From Solibacillus cecembensis (GTDB taxonomy: Bacteria > Bacillota > Bacilli > Bacillales_A > Planococcaceae): a DNA stretch of 57,817 nucleotides. The notes beneath the pieces are model-generated. The model saw nothing but the letters and a program-made list of their open reading frames with translations, did not search any database and was not told the origin of the DNA. The stretch is from NCBI RefSeq assembly GCF_001439635.1, contig NZ_LMBZ01000026.1, positions 1 through 57,817 on the forward strand, written 5' to 3'. The translations under genes were made by a program, and so were the position numbers. Below, piece after piece: positions 52,896 to 57,817 of this stretch; position 1 is the first letter of the stretch, and every line of letters starts with the position of its first letter.

Positions 52896-53264
52896 TTACG
52901 TATTAATTAAAAATAATAAATGTATTACCGCAAGAATCCCCATTGGATAAATAATCAATCTCGAAAACGCATTCTTAAATCCATTTCGAGGGTGTTTTTC
53001 AAAAAATAAATGCAGGATTGTATGGATGATGAAAAATATATCTAAAAACCAGAATACAATTGTTTGATACTCGCTGAATAGTAAAGTGAGTATTAATAAA
53101 TAAAGAAAAAGGTGAATAAATGTGAATACTTTATAAGCTTTTGAATCTTCCATATCCTTTAGCACGATAAACAATTGCCACTCAGAACGCCTTATTGCAT
53201 CCATTTCATGCAAAAGAAATAACGATAAATTAAATAAAAATAGTACAAGCAAAAAATCAGGCAT
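52896..53264 (-). CDS. DUF6713-like membrane protein
   Basis: A 122-residue protein with four hydrophobic segments. The stretch FLLHEMDAIRRSEWQLFIVL near the N-terminus is typical of DUF6713 proteins, and HTILHLFFEKHPRNGF lies in the last third. The histidines and acidic residues in the first helix may be functional, but no role is known. GTAGGAGGGTTAAT precedes the ATG. It is monocistronic. Confidence 0.78.
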   Translation of the reverse strand: MPDFLLVLFLFNLSLFLLHEMDAIRRSEWQLFIVLKDMEDSKAYKVFTFIHLFLYLLILTLLFSEYQTIVFWFLDIFFIIHTILHLFFEKHPRNGFKNAFSRLIIYPMGILAVIHLLFLINT

Positions 53265-53499
53265 ATTAACCCTCCTACAAATTTATATAACCAATGTTAC
53301 TACAAAACTACTCTCAAATTATTAAGTAAAAACACCAAAATATGGCGTTGTAAAGTCACATATGTACAATAAAATTACGTCACATAACAAAAGACCACTC
53401 GTAATTCAGTGGCCTCATTTAATCTTACTTTCCAATCTAGTGCTTTTCAAAACGTACTTATATTTTATTTGTGAATTTATTGGGAAGCGACTTAAAAAC
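53265..53499. other. Interval without a gene
   Basis: AT-rich DNA upstream of the DUF6713-like gene; no RBS-linked frame or hairpin is convincing. Confidence 0.4.
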
Positions 53500-53733
53500 T
53501 TAATCGCACGAAGAACCACCAGAATCACTGTCACTCGAAGAGGCGTTCGAACAATCATTTCTATTTGGGTCTTGTAACGAAAATAATGAACCTGTTGAAT
53601 TTAAATCAGTTGTATTATTACCTGAATAGCTAGAACGGCTCGAAGAACTATAATTGTTAAGTCTTGTCTTTTTTAAGGTAGTTAAAATCCCTACTATTAT
53701 GATCAAAAATATAATTACAATAAAAAACCCCAC
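53500..53733 (-). CDS. Small membrane protein with Ser-rich tail
   Basis: 77 residues: one TM helix (residues 2-19, FFIVIIFLIIIVGILTTL), then a serine/asparagine-rich hydrophilic tail ending SDSDSGGSSCD. A single GTG start follows AAAGGAGGTGTAAGGA, a strong RBS. The tail resembles the Gly/Ser-rich disordered ends of TPM-domain or PspC-like anchors, but the protein is too short for those. Function is unknown. Confidence 0.65.
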   Translation of the reverse strand: MGFFIVIIFLIIIVGILTTLKKTRLNNYSSSSRSSYSGNNTTDLNSTGSLFSLQDPNRNDCSNASSSDSDSGGSSCD

Positions 53734-53849
53734 TCCTTACACCTCCTTTGGATAACAGTTTAATTTTACCATTTAAACACAATTTAATCATTACCTTCCA
53801 CTCTCAACAGCACGCACCCCCAAAACAGCAATACGCACTATTCAAAGCC

Positions 53850-54002
53850 CTAGTCTAATATAGGTTTAATCGTCCCGCCACATTCGCATTTCTGTGCCAC
53901 AGTCTTTTTAATAGTCTCATTCCCAACAATCGTACGCCCATGCTTTGTACTAACTACCGGAGCTGGCCGTTCACAATCCTCACACTGCAATACATACCGC
54001 AT
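53850..54002 (-). CDS. 50-residue zinc-ribbon protein
   Basis: MRYVLQCEDCERPAPVVSTK opens with a CxxC pair, and the C-terminal KCECGG supplies a second Cys pair. This is a minimal zinc ribbon, possibly RNA/DNA-binding or part of a larger complex. GAAGGGGTGAGTATC is the RBS for the ATG at 54002; the longer frame has no RBS. A hairpin with a T-run lies 22 bp upstream. Confidence 0.65.
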   Translation of the reverse strand: MRYVLQCEDCERPAPVVSTKHGRTIVGNETIKKTVAQKCECGGTIKPILD

Positions 54003-54027
54003 GATACTCACCCCTTCCTGGACATAG

Positions 54028-54054
54028 AAAAAAGAGCACTGCATAAGCAGCACC
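54028..54054 (-). terminator. Terminator-like hairpin just upstream of the zinc-ribbon gene
   Basis: On the minus strand, AAGGGTGCTGC pairs with GCAGTGCTCTT and a T-run follows, directly before the RBS. It could end an upstream short RNA or act as an attenuator. 54055-54279 shows no gene. Confidence 0.5.
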
Positions 54055-54279
54055 CTTTGTAGTAATAGTAGCCTCTCGTTTATTATTGTGGTAAAAACGA
54101 TTTTCTCTTAATCTTTTATTCTTTTAAAAGGACGAAGTCACTGCGTAAGAGAAGTAAAACCGATCCGACCTACCTCACATGGTACATTAGTTTTTTAAAG
54201 GCGAGAAATATTTTCCGTTTGTTCCTTTTGTTACATTTGTTACATTTGTTCCTACTTTACACGTAACGAAATAAATCCA

Positions 54280-54801
54280 CTAAAAATAACCAACAGAAGT
54301 AACCTGTACTAAGAAAGCTATATCTATCGGGTGTTCTTCCTCTTCAACTACATAAGAAATTACGTAAGATCCTTTTGGTAGGTTATTAAATACCTGCTCA
54401 AAGCTTTCATTCGCATCCAAGATTCCTGATGCAATTCTCTTGTCATCCTCTATATTTTTAATTTTATACATAAAGCTTTCAGTACCAGTATTCAATATAT
54501 ATACCTTATAATTCATTTCAGTTTGACCATAATGTTTAAAGTACGTCATACTTTGTCCAATAGGAGACGCTATCTGTTCATTAACTATGAAACCGCGAAA
54601 AACTTCAATTCCTTCTCTCTCTAAATTTGAATATTCTTCTTTCTTTTTATCAGAGTTGTCCATTACAGCTGTCTCATTTTTTAAAACTATTGACTCCTCG
54701 TTAGAAGTAAGTGCTTCTGCTTCTGATTGAGGTACATCCGTACGGCACCCTGATAAAATGATGCCCATAAAACAAAGCAAAGCGTATGTATAAACCTTCA
54801 T
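54280..54801 (-). CDS. Hypothetical lipoprotein
   Basis: 173 residues with a lipoprotein signal (YALLCFMGIILSGC, lipid on Cys19), a charged linker (SEAEALTSNEESIVLKNE) and a beta-rich outer domain ending VTSVGYF. The C-terminal part (YKVYILNTGTESFMYKIKN, then GSYVISYVVEEE) suggests an Ig-like or carboxypeptidase-regulatory-like fold. The start at 54801 follows AGGAGAGAATATT. Function is unknown; it is probably a surface protein of this accessory region. Confidence 0.7.
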   Translation of the reverse strand: MKVYTYALLCFMGIILSGCRTDVPQSEAEALTSNEESIVLKNETAVMDNSDKKKEEYSNLEREGIEVFRGFIVNEQIASPIGQSMTYFKHYGQTEMNYKVYILNTGTESFMYKIKNIEDDKRIASGILDANESFEQVFNNLPKGSYVISYVVEEEEHPIDIAFLVQVTSVGYF

Positions 54802-54880
54802 AATATTCTCTCCTATATATCTTGTTGTATTTTAATACAATTATACCAAAATTAAGAATATAAAGAAGTAGCCTATTTGG

Positions 54881-55297
54881 CTACTTCATCATTTGTTCCA
54901 AAATACTATTTCTTAACCTAAAAATCGTCGTACTAGATAAGCGCATATGTTTGCCGATAGATCGCATGCTATCGCCATCTAATAAGCGATGTAGGATTTC
55001 AATTTCCCTGTCACCTATTACAAGTAGAATGCGTTGCTGCACTTCTGATACTTTACGTTTGTACTGCTGGATGCGGAAACTACCATATTGCGATCGACGT
55101 TGCACCTCATAAAATACCGGATCACTTGTCCCTCCACTTGCTTTTGGTAAAGTTGACTCAATACCATAACTAGCTACCTTTGCCCCACTAAAACCAACTG
55201 AATTCATTTCCGCCTCTTTAATCGTTTCAATCATCCAGTGATAGTCCTCAATCCATTGTAATAAGTTGCCCTCTGATACAAATACTTGCCCTGCCAT
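54881..55297 (-). CDS. Phage-type sigma/transcription activator-like protein
   Basis: A 138-residue protein. The C-terminus has an HTH (LDGDSMRSIGKHMRLSST, then TIFRLRNSILEQMMK) and the central region VSEVQQRILLVIGDREIEIL resembles the sigma-like late regulators of Gram-positive phages (ArpU/DUF1492-type). AAGGGGGCAATCTT precedes the ATG. It supports a decayed prophage or satellite origin for this region, but no structural phage genes are present. Confidence 0.65.
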   Translation of the reverse strand: MAGQVFVSEGNLLQWIEDYHWMIETIKEAEMNSVGFSGAKVASYGIESTLPKASGGTSDPVFYEVQRRSQYGSFRIQQYKRKVSEVQQRILLVIGDREIEILHRLLDGDSMRSIGKHMRLSSTTIFRLRNSILEQMMK

Positions 55298-55354
55298 AAG
55301 ATTGCCCCCTTATGTTATAATTTGATTATCAGAACAACATAAAAGGGACTTACC

Positions 55355-55386
55355 AAGCCCTAGCTCTGCAAAGCTGTGGCTTTTTG
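55355..55386 (+). terminator. Hairpin with T-run, followed by an extended -10 promoter
   Basis: AGCC-AGCT/AGCT-GGCT stem and T5. TGCTATAAT (55389-55397) follows and should drive the small membrane protein gene at 55427. Confidence 0.6.
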
Positions 55387-55426
55387 TGTGCTATAATTTA
55401 CATAAAATACATAATGAGGTAATGCT

Positions 55427-55666
55427 ATGGACATATTATTAGGTTTATTAAATGGTGGATTAAGTGTGATAATTACAATACTGCCAGTATTAGTTTTAAT
55501 GGTTGTTCAATTTGGTTGTATCTTTGTTTTTTCGCTAATCTTTGTAAAACTACTCCCCATCAAAATTTATAGATCCCTTTTAGTTTGTGTGGCTCTAGTT
55601 GCTTTTTACATTTGGGCTGTGCCAATGAATTTGGGCTTTCATGAATTTTTCCGTTCTATGTTTTAG
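55427..55666 (+). CDS. Small membrane protein
   Basis: 79 residues with two TM helices (residues ~5-40 and 48-68), ending FHEFFRSMF. ATGAGGTAATGCT is the RBS. An extended -10 (TGCTATAAT) lies 30 bp before the start. No family is recognised; a holin-like role is possible from the size, but the charge pattern does not prove it. Confidence 0.6.
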   Translation: MDILLGLLNGGLSVIITILPVLVLMVVQFGCIFVFSLIFVKLLPIKIYRSLLVCVALVAFYIWAVPMNLGFHEFFRSMF

Positions 55667-55711
55667 ATTTATACAAACATACGTGCTATAATAAACAAGT
55701 ATAGTTTTGCT

Positions 55712-55738
55712 GACTTGAGGAGACTCAGGTCTTTTTTT
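55712..55738 (+). terminator. Terminator of a very short transcript
   Basis: GACTTGAG and CTCAGGTC pair, then a seven-T run. An extended -10 TGCTATAAT lies only about 25 bp upstream (55684-55692), so any RNA from it would be near 40 nt. Confidence 0.65.
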
Positions 55739-55843
55739 ATGCCTATATTTAATCGAAATTTTTCAAAAGTATAGCATCATGTTTATTAGCAAATAGTAAT
55801 AATGGTGTGATAACACCAAATAACTACGACGGAGGGATTTTTT

Positions 55844-56020
55844 ATGAACAACATTCGTGAAGGTTTAATCCCAACTATTCTAGGGTCTGCTGTTACTGTG
55901 GCTGGAATTGCACTAAAGCAAAAAAGCAGTCCAAATAACATGATTGCACACACTGTATTTGGATTCGGTTTAGCTCACATCGTGTTGGGTGCAATTAACC
56001 TTGTAGAACATCGTCGTTAG
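55844..56020 (+). CDS. 58-residue small membrane protein
   Basis: MNNIREGLIPTILGSAVTVA is followed by a basic loop (LKQKSSPNN) and a second helix (HTVFGFGLAHIVLGAINLV) and ends EHRR. Two TM helices form a hairpin with a cytoplasmic loop. A strong GGAGGG RBS precedes the ATG and a clear terminator follows. It resembles the small 'asparagine/glycine-rich' hairpin proteins seen in Bacillales genomes, but I cannot name a family. Confidence 0.7.
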   Translation: MNNIREGLIPTILGSAVTVAGIALKQKSSPNNMIAHTVFGFGLAHIVLGAINLVEHRR

Positions 56021-56026
56021 TAATTG

Positions 56027-56053
56027 AAGAGCACAATTTGTGCTCTTCTTTTG
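56027..56053 (+). terminator. Intrinsic terminator
   Basis: AAGAGCA pairs with TGCTCTT and is followed by a T-rich tract. 56054-56368 contains no gene. Confidence 0.8.
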
Positions 56054-56368
56054 TTTCCGATTACTGAACATTTTTCACAAAATACTTAGTATTCCATTTG
56101 TTCTTTAACGATTTTTAATAACTCATAATACATGTCTAAACTGTACATTTCGGATTTCGGATTTTGAAGTTCTTAGCAACCACACCTTTACATAATCAAA
56201 ATTCTAGTATTGGTCAATTAACTATGTGCATTTGGTTATACTCCTTTCTATAATTTTTAGTAAAACAATTTATATCTTAATAGACAAAACACCAATAGCT
56301 TATCTATTTAAAATCATAGATTAGTAGAGTAAGGCTAGCGTTACTAAAATAGAAAGGAGGTACTTATA

Positions 56369-56665
56369 ATGAACAATGAAAGAAATCAAAGTATGTCAAG
56401 TAATCGCTGTGGCCACTGTAGTCAGCGGGAAGCACAATCCAGCAAATCCTGTAGTGGTTGTGTTTGTAATCAATTAAGACGCCTGCAACCTCGGACTGAA
56501 GTTGATCTCTTCTTACTTGGAGGCCAGATTATAGAAGATGTAGTTTTTATTTCCTTTGACCGACACAATTGTTGCGCATTCTTTTGTGATCCAACAACAG
56601 AACCTGGTTCAACAATTATCGTTGACTGTCAATTTATTCAAGCTATCCGTATAGAAGAAGACTAA
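56369..56665 (+). CDS. Cys-rich small protein, possibly spore-associated
   Basis: 98 residues with nine cysteines: CGHC and CSGCVC in the first third, then CC and FFC in the second half and a last Cys in VDCQF. The second half, LRRLQPRTEVDLFLLGGQII, looks like a small beta-barrel. Cys-rich proteins of this size occur in Bacillales spore outer layers (CotY/CotZ-like crosslinking); the match is only compositional. GAAAGGAGGTACTTATA is an excellent RBS. A zinc role is the alternative. Confidence 0.6.
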   Translation: MNNERNQSMSSNRCGHCSQREAQSSKSCSGCVCNQLRRLQPRTEVDLFLLGGQIIEDVVFISFDRHNCCAFFCDPTTEPGSTIIVDCQFIQAIRIEED

Positions 56666-56902
56666 TATATAGGGCTCTCCTTCTCGGCGAGGGAATCCTT
56701 TAGAAATAAGCTATCACAACTTAATTTAATAATAGAGTAACGCTAATTTAGCCTTACAAATAATCTCTTCTGCTATGATTCACCTATTTTGGCATATAGG
56801 GCCACTTTTCACCTGGTGACCCTTTTAAAAGTTTTTTTCACAAATTGTTCAGTTAAAATTAATATGTAAGTTATGTTATAATTTACATATTGAGGTGATA
56901 TT
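56666..56902. other. Intergenic interval with weak hairpins and an extended -10
   Basis: A weak stem (GGGCCAC with GTGACCC near 56800) may end the upstream transcript. TGTTATAAT at 56874-56882 precedes the next gene, like the boxes at 55389 and 55684. Confidence 0.45.
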
Positions 56903-57094
56903 ATGGAAAACGATAAATTAACCTGCAAATCCTGCGGTGGTGATTCATTTGGCGAAGGTAAACTTGATGGTTATTCTGCCTTACAACCAGTTGACAAAAT
57001 TTTCTCTAATGGATCTCCAATTATTTGTACTGTGTGTCTGAATTGCGGAGAAATATCCTCAATCAAGGTTACAAAACCACATAAATTCAAATAG
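56903..57094 (+). CDS. 63-residue zinc-ribbon protein
   Basis: MENDKLTCKSCGGDSFGEGK opens with CxxC, and CTVCLNCGEISS provides the second knuckle (C-x2-C-x2-C), so four ligands form a zinc ribbon of the TFIIB/TFIIIB-annotated type common in Bacillales. GAGGTGATATT precedes the ATG. Function is unknown. Confidence 0.7.
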   Translation: MENDKLTCKSCGGDSFGEGKLDGYSALQPVDKIFSNGSPIICTVCLNCGEISSIKVTKPHKFK

Positions 57095-57130
57095 ATGCTG
57101 GTGTTGAATCAGGGAAAAACTAAAAAATAG

Positions 57131-57161
57131 AAGCTGATTAGTCTATTCTAATCGGCTTTTT
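57131..57161 (+). terminator. Intrinsic terminator
   Basis: AAGCTGATTAG pairs with CTAATCGGCTT, and a T-run follows. Confidence 0.8.
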
Positions 57162-57200
57162 CACTACACAAAGTCGTTCTTATAATTCACAAAATGTTGA

Positions 57201-57398
57201 TTACTCAATAAGCGTAAATTTATGTGATATCCCTGCATCTGGATTCGTTGTAACTTCCACACATGCACTTAATTCAAAAGTGTCGCCTTCTTAACCTGTA
57301 ACAATCTTCTCTGCTTGTTCAACACTTTCACCATCCACAAGAAACCATAATTCACCTTCATTTTTACAGTTACCTATTGCTATATATTTTTTCATCAT
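57201..57398 (-). pseudogene. Small protein gene with an internal stop
   Basis: With RBS GAGAGGTAAAG, ATG-ATG opens MMKKYIAIGNCKNEGELWF and runs to VTG at codon 35. Codon 36 is TAA, and the same frame then continues EGDTFELSACVEVTTNPD to a second stop at 57201. The two halves read as one 65-residue protein of unknown family with a single nonsense mutation. Confidence 0.6.
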
Positions 57399-57563
57399 AC
57401 TTTACCTCTCCTTTACTCAACATTTTTGTTCAAATGCTACGTACTAAATCCCCTCTAAGTTAGCGTTTGCTTCTAATATATTATTCCCATATTTTACATC
57501 TTCCATCGAAATGTTATTTATTGTATATTTGTCTTATAAAGTAAATTAATAGGAGAAATCAAA

Positions 57564-57716
57564 GTGCCATTTACTGATAAAATAAGAATGAAAAAAATAG
57601 AAAAACTAAGATCCCGATTAATATATGTTGGGATGGAAAAAGGTCTAACCCATCCAAATACAATTAAAGTGAGTCAAGATCTTGATAAGTTGCTAAATGA
57701 ATACAGTACGAAATAA
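57564..57716 (+). CDS. Spo0E-like aspartyl-phosphate phosphatase
   Basis: A 50-residue protein with the Spo0E/YisI/YnzD-type helical hairpin: IEKLRSRLIYVGMEKGLTHP, then the signature VSQDLDKLLNEYS with the catalytic SQDLD acidic residue. These enzymes dephosphorylate Spo0A~P and so delay sporulation. The start is a GTG at 57564 with AGGAGAAATCAAA; no ATG fits. This confirms a spore-forming host. Confidence 0.82.
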   Translation: MPFTDKIRMKKIEKLRSRLIYVGMEKGLTHPNTIKVSQDLDKLLNEYSTK

Positions 57717-57717
57717 T

Positions 57718-57817
57718 TAGGTAATTACGTTCTTCTTTTGACATATTGTGCAGTAAATGTATCATTCCATCTTTTCAGATATTACCCAATTATGTTATCC
57801 TTATATAGGTAATTACC
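57718..57817. repeat. Direct repeat at the right edge
   Basis: TAGGTAATTAC occurs at about 57718 and again at the very end of the window (about 57806). GTAATTAC is itself palindromic. It may be chance in AT-rich DNA, or one half of a repeat pair that continues outside. Confidence 0.3.

Noticed and set aside
1..57817. CRISPR arrays, rRNA and tRNA genes
   Set aside because: No regularly spaced direct repeats of 24-40 bp with spacers, no rRNA signature blocks and no cloverleaf/CCA pattern were noticed in reading.

Overview
The window is a low-GC, Gram-positive, spore-forming Bacillales chromosome. Codon use, strong GGAGG-type ribosome binding sites, the order parE-parC / plsY / yneR-like, a SAM-I riboswitch before metA, a yolD-uvrX SOS pair and a Spo0E-type phosphatase all fit Bacillaceae/Planococcaceae. 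The Lysinibacillus/Solibacillus neighbourhood is my best guess; that is inference, since there is no rRNA to check. I see no rRNA, tRNA or CRISPR array.

Left part (0-14.6 kb). A small membrane protein is followed by a likely thiol/metalloid cluster: a flavoprotein with CC pairs near both ends, a MarR regulator with CC pairs near both ends, and a divergent ArsO/CzcO-like monooxygenase. A related 16-bp motif lies upstream of both minus-strand genes. A DASS-type anion transporter follows. 4.8-8.7 kb is a scar zone: a tyrosine-recombinase tail, a broken OmpR-type response regulator, a group II intron whose maturase has been deleted, and half a peptidase E gene. Next come a YesK-like protein, a MerR/CPBP-protease pair, a chemoreceptor, and a type I toxin-antitoxin locus whose BsrG-like toxin reading frame appears to carry a 1-nt deletion.

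Centre (15-31 kb). Two tandem DUF485-actP acetate-symporter operons are present; the second actP has an internal deletion and is a pseudogene. Then parE-parC (topoisomerase IV, with a LexA-like box), plsY, a yneR-like HesB protein, a YczE-like membrane protein, the methionine importer metNIQ (with a MetN that lacks the NIL domain), a YlmA-like ATPase, and metA under a SAM-I riboswitch.

31.5-33.7 kb is a 2.15-kb remnant of a Tn3-family transposon. It has 38-bp Tn1546-type ends and only the 3' tail of tnpA, and it carries a DJ-1/PfpI protein and a WYL regulator. To its right are a two-gene module of an unknown protein and a 1250-residue SF1 helicase with a large coiled-coil insertion, a HAMP-less six-TM chemoreceptor, a thioesterase, and yolD-uvrX with two LexA-like boxes.

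44.5-50.8 kb is a six-gene ketone-body/3-hydroxybutyrate operon (scoA, scoB, gntP-type permease, 3-hydroxyacyl-CoA dehydrogenase, 3-hydroxybutyrate dehydrogenase, thiolase). It faces a TetR gene across overlapping promoters that share an operator-like palindrome. The last 7 kb is accessory: an EamA transporter cut by an IS6-family element, yjcQ, and a run of small membrane, zinc-ribbon and Cys-rich proteins separated by terminators and extended -10 promoters. It ends with a Spo0E-like gene.
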